Shown: positions 50,292 through 59,638, counted from the stretch's first letter. The stretch: 64,000 bases of DNA from UBA6054 sp963975575 (GCA_963975575.1 CAXBHL010000001.1:1426001-1490000); one strand, 5' to 3'. Made by a program: numbers and translations. The notes: generated by a model from the sequence alone, not told the origin.

Positions 50292-51382
50292 CCCATCTCG
50301 ATCGGCTCGTCGCCTGCGACACGCAAAACCCGCCGCGTGCGATCACGCCCGAGCATCCGGCTTTGACCTACTGCGTCGGCGTGCTCAGGGCCTGCGGCTG
50401 CACCGTCTCGCTGACCGACCTCGGCGACGGCTGCGTCACCCTGCTCGCCACCCGGGGCCACGCACGCACGGTGGTCAACTGCCACCTCGACACCGTCCCT
50501 GCGGATCCCTCGTGGACCAAGGACCCGTTCAAGCTTGTTGTCGATGGTGATGACGCGGTGGGGTTGGGTGCGTGCGATGTGAAGGGCGCCGCCTCCTGCA
50601 TGCTCGCCGCCGCGGAAGAGTCCGACGGCGCGATCGCCCTGCTCCTGACCACCGACGAGGAAGCGGGCCAGAGCCGCTGCGTGCGGGAGTTCCTCAAGCG
50701 GGATCTGCCCTACGACCGGGCGGTGGTGGCCGAGCCGACCGGCGTGCGGGCCGTGACCCGGCACCGTGGGCTGGCAACCTATGACCTCGCGTTCAAGGGT
50801 GTGGCCGCCCATTCGTCGGTCATCGGCGCCGACCAGCGCAACGCCGTCCACCTCGCCAGCCTGTGGTGCGCGGACGCCATCGGCCTGACCCGATCGGCCC
50901 CGTTCGACGATATCCGCCTGAACATCGGCATGATCGAGGGCGGGACCAAGGCGAACGTGGCCGCCTCATCAGCCCGCGTGGTCTTCGGCATGCGTCCCCC
51001 GCCCGGGATGCACCCCGACGTTGCCGCCAAAGCCCTGGGGAATCTCGTCAAGGAGCCCGAGTCCTGCGTCTGGCGGACCCGTTTCAGTGCGCCCGGGCTG
51101 GACGAGACCGAAGGAACGGATTCGCTCTTAAGCGATTATCGCCTTACCAAGGGCGATCCGGTCGATTTCTGGACCGAAGCCGCCCTCTTCGGCGAGGCCG
51201 GGCTCGCCACCGTGGTGCTCGGCCCGGGGAACATCAAGCAGGCCCACGCGGCCGATGAGTTCGTGCCGCTCGAGGATCTCCGCCGGGCGGGCGAGGTCTA
51301 CAAGCGCGTGTTCAGTGACGCGCCCGACGCCGCGGAAGCGACCGGTCACACCAGCACTACGAAGGGGGTCGCACGATCATGA
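50273..51382 (+). CDS. argE': M20 deacetylase, N-acetylcitrulline deacetylase-like
   Basis: The 369-residue protein is an M20-family dinuclear zinc deacetylase. Metal ligands appear in VNCHLDTVPAD near residue 67, GLGACDVKGAASCM near 98 with the following Asp, and TDEEAGQS near 125 with the general-base Glu; AAHSSVIGADQRNAV marks the dimerisation lid. In the order argF'-argG-argE' next to an AOTCase the substrate is most likely N-acetylcitrulline rather than N-acetylornithine. ATG 50273 has GGAGG upstream. The ACDase assignment rests on context. Confidence 0.85.
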   Translation: MLGRVLTHLDRLVACDTQNPPRAITPEHPALTYCVGVLRACGCTVSLTDLGDGCVTLLATRGHARTVVNCHLDTVPADPSWTKDPFKLVVDGDDAVGLGACDVKGAASCMLAAAEESDGAIALLLTTDEEAGQSRCVREFLKRDLPYDRAVVAEPTGVRAVTRHRGLATYDLAFKGVAAHSSVIGADQRNAVHLASLWCADAIGLTRSAPFDDIRLNIGMIEGGTKANVAASSARVVFGMRPPPGMHPDVAAKALGNLVKEPESCVWRTRFSAPGLDETEGTDSLLSDYRLTKGDPVDFWTEAALFGEAGLATVVLGPGNIKQAHAADEFVPLEDLRRAGEVYKRVFSDAPDAAEATGHTSTTKGVARS

Positions 51383-52710
51383 TGCGCGACATCATCCTGA
51401 ACCTGCTCTACAACCTCGGCGGCAAGCGGGAGGTCGAGCGCTACCTCCGCGAGTACACCCAGCCCGGCTCGCCGCGGTCATCCGTGGTCAAGGTCGGCGG
51501 AGCGTTGATCGAGAACGATCTCGAGGATCTCGCATCGTCGCTTGCGTTTTTGCGTCACGTGGGCATGTCGCCCGTGGTCGTGCACGGTGCGGGGCCGCAA
51601 CTCTCCCGCGACCTCGAGGCGAGCGGCATCGAGAGCAAGTGGGTCGACGGCCTGCGTGTCACCACCCCCGAAGTGCTCCAGATGGCCCACCGGATGTTCC
51701 TCCGCGAGGGCGCCAGGCTGGCCGAGGCCATCGACGCCCACGGCGTCCGGGCCCGCATGATCCCGTCCGGGGTATTCGAAGCCGTTCCCGACGACCCCGA
51801 GCGGCTCGGGCTGGTCGGTCGCATCGTGCGAGTGGACCTCGCCCCCGTTCGGGCCGCCTTGGAAGCCGGATACCTACCCGTGCTCTCCCCTATGGGGGTC
51901 ACCGCCGATGGGCAGATGCTCAACGTCAACGCCGACACGGCCGCCCGGGCGCTCGCGGAGGCGCTGCGGCCCGGCAAGGTCATCTTCCTGACCGAAACCG
52001 GCGGCATTCTCGGCGGTGACGGCCACGTCATCTCCGCGATCAACCTCGAGGAGGACCAGAAGCAACTCATCGAGTCCGGACAGGTCACGGGCGGAATGGC
52101 CCGCAAACTGACCGAGATCGGTGACCTGCTCGATGCGCTGCCCACACACGCATCCGTATCGATCACCAAGCCGGCCCACCTCGCCCGCGAACTCTTCACC
52201 CACAAGGGCAGCGGCACCCTTGTCCGTCGGGGCGCGGCCATCGAGGTGTACGACGGCCTCGACGGGCTCGACCTCGATCGCCTCAAGGGTCTGCTTGAGA
52301 GCAGTTTCGGCCGCGAACTCCGGGACGACTATTTCGGCGGCGTGATGAAGGCGGAGGCCCTCATCGCCCCCTACACCGCCGTGGCCATCGTGGTGGACGA
52401 CGAGCCCGCGTCGTACCTCGACAAGTTCGCCGTCACCGCGGAGGCCCAGGGTGCCGGCATCGGCGCCTCCCTTTGGAACACCCTGGTCGAGCGGCACCCC
52501 CAGCTGTTCTGGCGTTCCCGCACCGACAACGCCATCAACGGCTGGTACATGCAGCGGGCCGACGGGATGGAACGCACCGAGAAATGGCTGATCTTCTGGC
52601 GGGGCCTCAAGACCAGCGAGGAGGTCGAGAAGGCCATCGAGCGGGCATTGTCCTACGAGCCCAGCTTCGGGGCCGCACTCAAGCCCGAGGAGATCCCCGT
52701 TGCCGTCTGA
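51379..52710 (+). CDS. argA/argB: Bifunctional N-acetylglutamate synthase/kinase
   Basis: The 443-residue protein joins an amino-acid-kinase domain (about 30-280: VVKVGGALIENDLE, VVVHGAGPQLS, MLNVNADTAARALAEAL, GQVTGGMARKL) to a C-terminal GNAT acetyltransferase domain (about 290-435: AIVVDDEPASYLDKFAVTAEAQGAGIGASLW, then DNAINGWYMQRADG). This is the vertebrate-like NAGS-K found in Xanthomonas and relatives, making and then phosphorylating N-acetylglutamate, usually inhibited by arginine. ATG 51379 overlaps argE' by four bases; ATG 51382 is also in frame. Confidence 0.94.
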   Translation: MMRDIILNLLYNLGGKREVERYLREYTQPGSPRSSVVKVGGALIENDLEDLASSLAFLRHVGMSPVVVHGAGPQLSRDLEASGIESKWVDGLRVTTPEVLQMAHRMFLREGARLAEAIDAHGVRARMIPSGVFEAVPDDPERLGLVGRIVRVDLAPVRAALEAGYLPVLSPMGVTADGQMLNVNADTAARALAEALRPGKVIFLTETGGILGGDGHVISAINLEEDQKQLIESGQVTGGMARKLTEIGDLLDALPTHASVSITKPAHLARELFTHKGSGTLVRRGAAIEVYDGLDGLDLDRLKGLLESSFGRELRDDYFGGVMKAEALIAPYTAVAIVVDDEPASYLDKFAVTAEAQGAGIGASLWNTLVERHPQLFWRSRTDNAINGWYMQRADGMERTEKWLIFWRGLKTSEEVEKAIERALSYEPSFGAALKPEEIPVAV

Positions 52711-53665
52711 CCACCCGATTTCCATCGGCATCGTCGGCGCACGCGGCTACGTGGGTGCCGAACTCATCGGCCTGATCGCCAGACATCCACGGTTCCGCCT
52801 GGCATTCGCCGCCTCTCGTTCGCAGGCCGGCCAGCCGGTCCCGGTTTCCGCGGGTGCCGGCGGTGGGGGGGCAGACCTGCGATTCGTCGACGCCGGACCC
52901 TCGGAGATCGCCGGTCTTGGGGCCGACGCGGTCGTGCTGGCCGTTCCGGATGGCGCGACCGCGGAGTATGTCCAAACCCTCAGCGACGCCGTGATCCTCG
53001 ATCTATCGGCTGACCATCGATTCGATGACACGTGGGTCTACGGCCTCACGGAGCACAACGCCGAAGCCCTGACTCAGGCTCGTCGCATCAGCAACCCCGG
53101 CTGCTACGCCACCGCGATCCAACTCGCGGTCCGCCCGTTGCTGCCTCTCATCGAAGGCACACCGCACGCGTTCGGCGTGTCCGGATACTCGGGCGCCGGA
53201 ACGACCCCCTCGCCCCGGAACGATCCGGCGGTACTTGCCGAGGGCGTCAGCCCCTACAAACTCGTCGGCCACACCCACGAACTCGAAGTCTCCCGGCACC
53301 TCGGCCGGCCCGTCCGATTCTCGCCCCATGTCGCCCCGTTCTTCCGCGGAATCACCGTGACTTTGCAGGCCCGTCTGCGGGAGCCGGCTTCGCCCGATGC
53401 ACTCGGCCGCCTGTACCTCGACACCTACGGTGGTTCCAGCCTGATCCGTTTCCTCGGCGATCGCACACCCCGCGTGCAGGACATCGCCAACGACCCCGGG
53501 GCGGAGATCGGGGGCCTGACCATCGGTCCGGACGGACGCGACCTCGCGGTCGTCTGCACGGTCGACAACCTGCTCAAGGGTGCGGCCTCTCAGGCCGTCC
53601 AGAATCTCAATCTCGCCTTCGGACTCGACTCCGAACTCGGCCTGCCCGGAGGACCCACCCCGTGA
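52700..53665 (+). CDS. argC: N-acetyl-gamma-glutamyl-phosphate reductase
   Basis: The 321-residue NADPH-dependent reductase makes N-acetylglutamate semialdehyde. The Rossmann motif GIVGARGYVGAELIGLI is near residue 10, and the active cysteine is C135 in SNPGCYATAIQ. GYSGAGTTPSPRND near 172 and HTHELEV near 200 also match. TTG 52700 is the only start near the conserved N-terminus, with GAGGAG just upstream, inside the end of the preceding gene. Confidence 0.94.
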   Translation: MPSDHPISIGIVGARGYVGAELIGLIARHPRFRLAFAASRSQAGQPVPVSAGAGGGGADLRFVDAGPSEIAGLGADAVVLAVPDGATAEYVQTLSDAVILDLSADHRFDDTWVYGLTEHNAEALTQARRISNPGCYATAIQLAVRPLLPLIEGTPHAFGVSGYSGAGTTPSPRNDPAVLAEGVSPYKLVGHTHELEVSRHLGRPVRFSPHVAPFFRGITVTLQARLREPASPDALGRLYLDTYGGSSLIRFLGDRTPRVQDIANDPGAEIGGLTIGPDGRDLAVVCTVDNLLKGAASQAVQNLNLAFGLDSELGLPGGPTP

Positions 53666-54969
53666 GCACACTCCTCTGGAACAAGTCCGGTGTCAAAACT
53701 GATGTCGCGGTGATGCGGTTTCTGGCCGGCGAGGACGTGGTCCTCGACCGCGAACTGCTCGCCTTCGATATCCGCGCCACCGCGGCCCACGCGGAAGGGC
53801 TCGCCCTCAAGGGCCTCCTGACGCGGACCGATGCCAATGCCATCGTCGCCGCGTTGAAGGACCTTGCCCACCTCTGGAGCAAGGGTGAGTTTGTGCTCGA
53901 CGACCGCTACGAGGATGGCCATTCCGCGATCGAGTCATTTCTGACCGAACGACTGGGTGAACTCGGCGGCCGCGTCCACCTGGGGCGAAGCCGCAACGAT
54001 CAGATCCTCGTCGCCACCAGGCTCTACATGCTCGACGCGCTTGACCAACTCAGGGCTGGCCTGATCGAGTGCGCCCAGGCCGCCCTCGAGCGAGCCCGCC
54101 GGCACGAGCACGATCCCATGCCCGGCTACACCCATCTCCAGCGGGCGGTCCCGTCCAGCGTGGGCCTGTGGATGGGATCGTTCGCCGAGTCGTTCGTCGA
54201 GTCGGTCGAACTCGTCGGCATGACGCGCCGGTGGATCGACGCCTGCCCGCTCGGCACGGCCGCGGGCTACGGCGTCAACCTGCCGCTCGCTCGCCAGGAG
54301 GTCTCCGACCAGCTCGGCTTCGCCCGGGTGGTGGTCAACCCGATGGCCGCCCAGGCCAGCCGGGGCAAGCACGAACACCAGGTGCTCGGCGCCATGTGGC
54401 AGGCGATGCAGGACATCCGCCGCCTCGCGTGGGACCTGAGCCTGTTCAGCACCGAGGAGTTCAGCTTCGTCCGCATGCCCGCCGAGATGGTGACAGGCTC
54501 CTCAATCATGCCGAACAAGAAGAACCCGGACCTGGCCGAGCTGCTCCGCGCCTCCTGCGCCACGGTGGCCGGAGCGATGGCCGAGATCCAGCAGGTGCTC
54601 AGCCTCCCCAGCGGCTATCACCGGGATCTTCAACTGACCAAGCCCGCCCTGATCCGCGCCACCCGCGTCACGCTCGACGCCGTCGCCCTGATCCCGGACG
54701 TCATCCGCCGCACCGAGTTCCGACTCGACAACATGAGGGCCGCCATCGACGGGGCCATGATGGCCACCGACAAGGCCGTCGAACTCTCCGCCGGGGGAAT
54801 GTCATTCCGCGAAGCCTATCGCAAAGTGGGGGACTCACTCGGCGAACTCCATCAGGCGGATCCAGCAGCAAGCCTCCGGGCCCGGGTCTCTCTCGGCGGC
54901 TGCGCGAATCTCGGCCTGGACCAGATCGGCGAACGAATCGAGGCGGCATCGTCCGCGGTCGGTTCCTGA
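53662..54969 (+). CDS. argH: Argininosuccinate lyase
   Basis: The 435-residue enzyme splits argininosuccinate into arginine and fumarate. Family signatures are ESFLTERLGELGGRVHLGRSRNDQI near residue 90, PGYTHLQRAVPSS near 152 and GSSIMPNKKNPDLAELLR near 280. GTG 53662 overlaps argC by four bases. It ends the operon; a Na/Pi cotransporter with its own candidate promoter starts 30 bases later. argJ is not needed in this route; argD (acetylornithine aminotransferase) is missing from the cluster. Confidence 0.95.
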   Translation: MSTLLWNKSGVKTDVAVMRFLAGEDVVLDRELLAFDIRATAAHAEGLALKGLLTRTDANAIVAALKDLAHLWSKGEFVLDDRYEDGHSAIESFLTERLGELGGRVHLGRSRNDQILVATRLYMLDALDQLRAGLIECAQAALERARRHEHDPMPGYTHLQRAVPSSVGLWMGSFAESFVESVELVGMTRRWIDACPLGTAAGYGVNLPLARQEVSDQLGFARVVVNPMAAQASRGKHEHQVLGAMWQAMQDIRRLAWDLSLFSTEEFSFVRMPAEMVTGSSIMPNKKNPDLAELLRASCATVAGAMAEIQQVLSLPSGYHRDLQLTKPALIRATRVTLDAVALIPDVIRRTEFRLDNMRAAIDGAMMATDKAVELSAGGMSFREAYRKVGDSLGELHQADPAASLRARVSLGGCANLGLDQIGERIEAASSAVGS

Positions 54970-54986
54970 GCATCCTAGAGCCAAGG

Positions 54987-54992
54987 TAGAAT
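54987..54992 (+). promoter_or_regulatory. Candidate -10 TAGAAT, leaderless start
   Basis: TAGAAT ends 7 bases before ATG 55000; TTCCTG at 54963-54968 is a weak -35 with an 18-base spacer overlapping the end of argH. Confidence 0.5.
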
Positions 54993-54999
54993 CCCCGGC

Positions 55000-56613
55000 A
55001 TGGTCACCACCCTCGGCGGCATCGGTCTGTTCCTGCTCGGCATGATGCTGCTCACCGACGGCATCAAGACCCTCGCCGGGGGCGCGCTGCGTGAGGTCCT
55101 CACCCGCTTCGTCCGAGGTCCGATCACCGCGATGCTCTCGGGGACCGCGCTGACCGCGGTCCTGCAGTCCTCCAGCGCGACGATGCTGACCACCATCGGC
55201 TTTGTCAGCGGGGGATTGATCACCTTCCCGCAGGCCATCGGCGTGATCTTCGGGGCCAACATCGGCACCACCAGCACCGGATGGCTCGTTTCGTTGCTCG
55301 GTTTCAAGGTCTCCATGGGGGCCGTCGCACTCCCGTTGGTGTTCCTGGGCGCGCTGCTGCGGCTGCTCTCGCGGGGCAAAGCCGCCGCCACGGGCCTGGC
55401 CATCGCTGGCTTCGGACTGATTTTCTTCGCGATTGGCTTGCTCCAGGAGGGCATGAGCGGGCTGGCCGATCACATCGACCCCGCTTCCATCCCTGGAGAG
55501 GGCATCCTGGGAGCCCTGCTGCTCGTCGGGGCGGGCATCGCCATGACCGTCATCATGCAGTCGTCCTCGGCCGCCATGGCCGTCACCCTCGCGGCGTTGT
55601 ACAGCGGCAGCATCGACATCAGCCAGGGCGCGGCCATGGTCATCGGTCAGAACATCGGGACCACGGTCACGGCGGCGTTGGCCGCGATCGGCGCCTCGAC
55701 GGCCGCCAGACGCACCGCCGTCGCACACATCCTGTTCAATGTCATCACGGGCCTGGTCGCCTTCGGTCTGCTGCCGCTGTTGACCTGGTTCGAGCACGGC
55801 TATGAGTCCCGAACAGGAAACACCGGCGGGGTGGGCATGCTGGCCGCGTTCCACACCGGGTTCAATGTGGTCGGCGTCTTGCTGTTCTTGCCGGTCACAA
55901 GCCGCTTCGCCCGTCTCGTGGAGCGGATTGTTCCCGAACGCCAGTCCGAGTTCGCCCGCCATCTCGACGACTCGGTCGCGAGGCTGGGCCCGGTCGGTCT
56001 CGAAAGCGCCCGCCGGAGACTGATCGATGTGATGCGGGTCCAGGTCGCACGCTGCCGCGAGTGCGTACGCCGAGGGCACCACCGCCACGATCAGACGATC
56101 CGGTTCCAGCAATCACGTGAGGCCCTTCCCAGGATCGCCGAGTTCATCGCCCGTGTCGCGCTGGAATCGAACGCAAGGGAGGACATCCAACACCAGGTCG
56201 GGCTGGTCCACGCGATCGACCACATCGAGCGGCTCGGAGAGGTCATCGACCGGCTCGACGACATCCCCGCGATCGTCGCCCGCCCCGAGATCGAACCGGC
56301 GCGGATCCTCGCCGACGAGCTGCTCACCTCGGTGATCGCCGCCCTCACGGCCGATTCGGCCCCCGGCACGCCTCCCGCCGCGGCGGAGTTTGCGACCCGC
56401 CTCGCCGAGCAACGCAAACTCCTGCGCCGTGATTTGCTCGAAAGAACCGCAAGAGGATCGATCACCACCTCCGACGGCGGCCTCCTGATCGACGCGGTCC
56501 GCTGGCTCGACGCGGTGGGGTACCACACCACCCACGCCCTCGGCTACCTCAGGAAACCCGTTCGCGGCCCTCAGGATCCCGCGGCGGACTCCAACTCTTC
56601 CCACCTCGCGTAG
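55000..56613 (+). CDS. Na/Pi cotransporter family protein with PhoU-like domain
   Basis: The 537-residue protein is of the NptA/YjbB type. Two inverted Na_Pi_cotrans repeats (about 1-140 and 160-300) each carry the QSSSA motif (residues about 55 and 186), with GANIGTT and GQNIGTT in matching places. A C-terminal cytoplasmic helical region (about 320-500) with VHAIDHIERLGEVIDRL resembles PhoU. It moves phosphate with sodium; YjbB-type members can export it. The last 43 bases overlap the convergent Uup gene. Confidence 0.92.
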   Translation: MVTTLGGIGLFLLGMMLLTDGIKTLAGGALREVLTRFVRGPITAMLSGTALTAVLQSSSATMLTTIGFVSGGLITFPQAIGVIFGANIGTTSTGWLVSLLGFKVSMGAVALPLVFLGALLRLLSRGKAAATGLAIAGFGLIFFAIGLLQEGMSGLADHIDPASIPGEGILGALLLVGAGIAMTVIMQSSSAAMAVTLAALYSGSIDISQGAAMVIGQNIGTTVTAALAAIGASTAARRTAVAHILFNVITGLVAFGLLPLLTWFEHGYESRTGNTGGVGMLAAFHTGFNVVGVLLFLPVTSRFARLVERIVPERQSEFARHLDDSVARLGPVGLESARRRLIDVMRVQVARCRECVRRGHHRHDQTIRFQQSREALPRIAEFIARVALESNAREDIQHQVGLVHAIDHIERLGEVIDRLDDIPAIVARPEIEPARILADELLTSVIAALTADSAPGTPPAAAEFATRLAEQRKLLRRDLLERTARGSITTSDGGLLIDAVRWLDAVGYHTTHALGYLRKPVRGPQDPAADSNSSHLA

Positions 56614-58439
56614 AGCCGGGCGACCGAGGCCTGCGCTTCCGAGACTTCCTCGCACGCCGAGGCCATGCGGGCGTGGTCGTTCATCACCGACGGGTCGTTC
56701 ATCGCCCGCTCGGCCCGGGCGAGCCGCTCCTCGGCCGCCATGATGTTCGCTTCCATCGCGTCGTACTCACGCTGCTCTTTGAAACCAAGTTTTTTGCGAG
56801 TCGGCGCGGCCTTCACGGCTGCGACGGGCGGGGCCACGGCCGGTGCGGTCCCCCTGGAGGCATCCGGAGCAGACTTCGCCTGCACCGCCAGAGCCTGATC
56901 CAGACTCGTAAACACCCTGGTGCCTCCATGGCCGTCAAGGGCCAGGATCTCGGTCGCCAGTCGCCCGAGCATCGCCCGGTCGTGCGTCACCAGGATGATC
57001 GCGCCCGGGAAGTCCTCGAGCGCTTCCTCGAGCGTCTCGAGTGTCGGGATATCCAGGTCGTTCGTCGGCTCATCGAGCACGAGCACGTCCGCAGGTTCCA
57101 GCATGATCCGGGCGATGTGGATCCGGGCCAACTCCCCGCCGCTGAGCGAACCGACCGGCTGGGGCAGTTGTTCGTCGCGGAACAGGAAACGCCTGGCCCA
57201 CGACGTCACGTGCATCGGCCGGTCCCGGAAACGGACCTGATCGCTGACGGGGCACAGCGCGTCCTTGAGCGTGGTGGTCGGGTCGAAATCCTCCCGCAAC
57301 TGGCTGAAGACCGCCACGCGCGGCTTCGGATCGGAGAGGATCACCTCGCCGGTATCGGGGCGCAGATCACCCGTCAGGACCCGGATCAGCGTCGTCTTGC
57401 CGCTGCCGTTCGGCCCGAGCAGCCCCAGGCAGTCACCGACGCCGAGCTTCAGATCCACGCCCGAGAAGAGCAAGCGCCCTCCGAGCGATTTCGAAACGGA
57501 CTTCGCGGCGATCAGCTTCTTGGTCTGCCGATCCGTCGCGTTGAAGTCGACCCTGGCGCCGCTCGTGCCGGCCGCGGCGTTGCGTCCCTTGAGGACTTCG
57601 AGCTCGTCCATGCGCGCGTGGCTGGACTGGATCCGGCCCTTGGCTTTCGTGCCCCGCCCCTGCGGCCCGCGGCTCAGCCACGCCAGGTCCTTGCGGACCT
57701 GGTTGGCCATCACCTGCTGGGCCTGCTTCTGACCCTCCAGAAACTCCTGCTTGCGACGCAGGAACTCGCTGTAGTTGCCCGAGACCCCGAACAGCCCCTG
57801 CGGGTATGCGGGGCTCAGCTCGGCGACGCGCGTCGCCACGGACTCGAGGAATGCGCGATCGTGGGTGACAAACGCCGACGCGAACGGCGTCCCCCCGAAC
57901 ACACCCCGCCGCAGAAGGCCCTCCAGCCAGCGGATCGAGTCGATGTCCAGGTGATTGGTCGGTTCGTCGAGGAGAATCAGATCCGGCTCGCCCCCGCACG
58001 AAGCGAGGGCCCTAGCCAAAGAGAGCCGTTTTCGCCATCCGCCGGACAGGGTGTCGGCGCCGGCGTGCAGGTGGGTCTCGTCGAAGCCCAACCGGTCGAG
58101 GATCAGGTCCGCCGCGACCTCCGCCTCGTGCTCGTCGTGGATCGCGCCGGGGCCGTTCAGGTGCGCCCGCGCAGCGTCGATCACGATCTCGCGGGGCGTC
58201 GCTCCCGGTTCGAACAGGTCCTGCTGGGGCACATAGATCGTCCGCACCGACCGGGCCCCGGCGACCTCGCCCTCGTCGGGCTCGACCAGCCCCGCCAGGA
58301 TCTTCAGCAGCGTGCTTTTGCCCGCCCCGTTCGGGCCGATCATCCCCAAGCGGTCACCCGGCTCGATCGACAGCGACACCCCGTCAAAGAGGGTGCGGAG
58401 CGAAAAGGATTTGGTCAGATTTCGAGCGGTCAGCAGCAC
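56571..58439 (-). CDS. uup: ABC-F ATPase, Uup type
   Basis: The 622-residue soluble protein has two ABC domains and no membrane segment. Walker A motifs are GPNGAGKST near residue 38 and GPNGSGKTT near 345; signature motifs are LSGGWRKRLSLARAL and LSGGELARIHIARIM; Walker B motifs are LILLDEPTNHLDI and VLVLDEPTNDLDI. The C-terminal basic linker and coiled coil (KKLGFKEQREYDAMEANIM and on) is the Uup hallmark. ABC-F proteins act on the ribosome E site; Uup also relates to DNA repair tolerance. GTG 58439 is chosen with a TACGCT hexamer 5 bases upstream. Confidence 0.92.
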   Translation of the reverse strand: MLLTARNLTKSFSLRTLFDGVSLSIEPGDRLGMIGPNGAGKSTLLKILAGLVEPDEGEVAGARSVRTIYVPQQDLFEPGATPREIVIDAARAHLNGPGAIHDEHEAEVAADLILDRLGFDETHLHAGADTLSGGWRKRLSLARALASCGGEPDLILLDEPTNHLDIDSIRWLEGLLRRGVFGGTPFASAFVTHDRAFLESVATRVAELSPAYPQGLFGVSGNYSEFLRRKQEFLEGQKQAQQVMANQVRKDLAWLSRGPQGRGTKAKGRIQSSHARMDELEVLKGRNAAAGTSGARVDFNATDRQTKKLIAAKSVSKSLGGRLLFSGVDLKLGVGDCLGLLGPNGSGKTTLIRVLTGDLRPDTGEVILSDPKPRVAVFSQLREDFDPTTTLKDALCPVSDQVRFRDRPMHVTSWARRFLFRDEQLPQPVGSLSGGELARIHIARIMLEPADVLVLDEPTNDLDIPTLETLEEALEDFPGAIILVTHDRAMLGRLATEILALDGHGGTRVFTSLDQALAVQAKSAPDASRGTAPAVAPPVAAVKAAPTRKKLGFKEQREYDAMEANIMAAEERLARAERAMNDPSVMNDHARMASACEEVSEAQASVARLYARWEELESAAGS

Positions 58440-58444
58440 GCACA

Positions 58445-58450
58445 AGCGTA
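58445..58450 (-). promoter_or_regulatory. Candidate -10 TACGCT, leaderless uup start
   Basis: On the minus strand TACGCT ends 5 bases before GTG 58439. No clear -35. Confidence 0.4.
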
Positions 58451-58511
58451 CGCCGATCGGCCAACCCCGGAGCCCGATCCGCGGGCGATCTCGACCTCAA
58501 CCCGTCTCGAT

Positions 58512-59582
58512 CTAGGGGCAGCCCGCGTTGAACAGTGCCAGGTACGCCGACACGTCGAAGAAGTTCCAGGCGCCGGTGGGGGCCGCGAGATCGGCCCTGG
58601 GGTCCTGGGCATTGAACGACGCGATGAACCCCACGAGATCGAAGAAGTTCAGCAGGCCGTCCGTGTTCCAGTCGGCGGTGCAGACCGCCGGGTCCGCGTG
58701 GATCACGAGCCCAAGATCGAGCGAGGCTTCGAAGGACAGCGTCTGAGGGGTGAGGTTCAGCAGCACGCCCGCCGTCGCGGCGCCCAGCGTCGGCAGTTCC
58801 AGCGGGATCGCCGGCAGGGGTCCGGTATCCACCGGCATGTCCAACGATTCCGCAGTGGCCGATCCGCCGACGCTCACGCGGAGCGATCCGTCGCCCAGCC
58901 GCTCGACCTGCCCGGAGATCGGGAGCACCAGCGGCAGGGCATCCACGTCGTTCGGCACCGGAACCGTGCCCGGAAGGCCGACCGCCAGGGTCAGGTTCGC
59001 TTCCCCCGCGATCACCGCGACCAGGTCGAACACGTCCGGGTCCGCGGTGGGCGTCAGAACGCCATCGGACGGACCGGTCTGCAACAGTTCGGCCCGGGTG
59101 ATGGACGCCACCTCGCCCAGCGGCACGGTGATCGGGATCCCCCCCGGATAGATGAAACTGGGGCTGACCGTGTTGAACGTGCTGAACTCGAGCGTGACCG
59201 ACACGTCCGCGCCGCCGGCCGTGCCGTTGAGCAGATCGAGGAACAGCCCGTCCAGACGCAGCGTCATCGCCCCGAAGTCCGCCTCGATCAGCACCGAGCC
59301 TGCCGGCTGGGACTGCAGATCCGCGCCCGCGTCGAACGACGCCGACGCCGCGATCTGGTTGTTCCCCGATCCCCCGAACAGCCCCGGCCGGGTCTGCGTG
59401 CCCCCGGGGTTGTCCACCGGGTCGTAGTCCCCGATCAAAAAACCGGTCGAGTTCAGGCCGGCCGTGGTGCCCAATCCGGCGGAACTGGACTTCGAATCGA
59501 CTTGGCCGCTGAAGCTCTGCCCAAGCGTGGTCTGAGCGAGCAGGCCGACGCACGATACCGACGCGATCATCGCGATGTTCAT
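58512..59582 (-). CDS. Secreted protein with C-terminal dockerin-like repeats
   Basis: The 356-residue protein has a signal peptide (IAMIASVSCVGLLAQTTLGQ). A beta-rich, Ser/Thr/Gly/Ala body follows, with repeated patterns such as LPLVLPISGQVERLGDGSLRVSVGG. The end carries two calcium-loop repeats, ADWNTDGLLNFFDLVGFIASFNAQDP and AWNFFDVSAYLALFNAGCP in outline, flanked by two cysteines. This terminal module is very common in secreted proteins of Phycisphaerae and probably acts in surface sorting or attachment. No enzymatic domain is seen. A purine-rich GAGAGAGG ribosome site precedes ATG 59582. Confidence 0.8.
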   Translation of the reverse strand: MNIAMIASVSCVGLLAQTTLGQSFSGQVDSKSSSAGLGTTAGLNSTGFLIGDYDPVDNPGGTQTRPGLFGGSGNNQIAASASFDAGADLQSQPAGSVLIEADFGAMTLRLDGLFLDLLNGTAGGADVSVTLEFSTFNTVSPSFIYPGGIPITVPLGEVASITRAELLQTGPSDGVLTPTADPDVFDLVAVIAGEANLTLAVGLPGTVPVPNDVDALPLVLPISGQVERLGDGSLRVSVGGSATAESLDMPVDTGPLPAIPLELPTLGAATAGVLLNLTPQTLSFEASLDLGLVIHADPAVCTADWNTDGLLNFFDLVGFIASFNAQDPRADLAAPTGAWNFFDVSAYLALFNAGCP

Positions 59583-59609
59583 TGGGGTGAATCCTCTCTC
59601 TACCGGCAC

Positions 59610-59638
59610 ACTATACCGCAACCGGCGGCCCAACCGAA
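59610..59638 (-). promoter_or_regulatory. Candidate promoter of the secreted dockerin-like protein gene
   Basis: On the minus strand TTCGGT (59638-59633) and TATAGT (59615-59610) are 17 bases apart, leaving a leader of about 25 bases with a good ribosome site. Confidence 0.45.
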
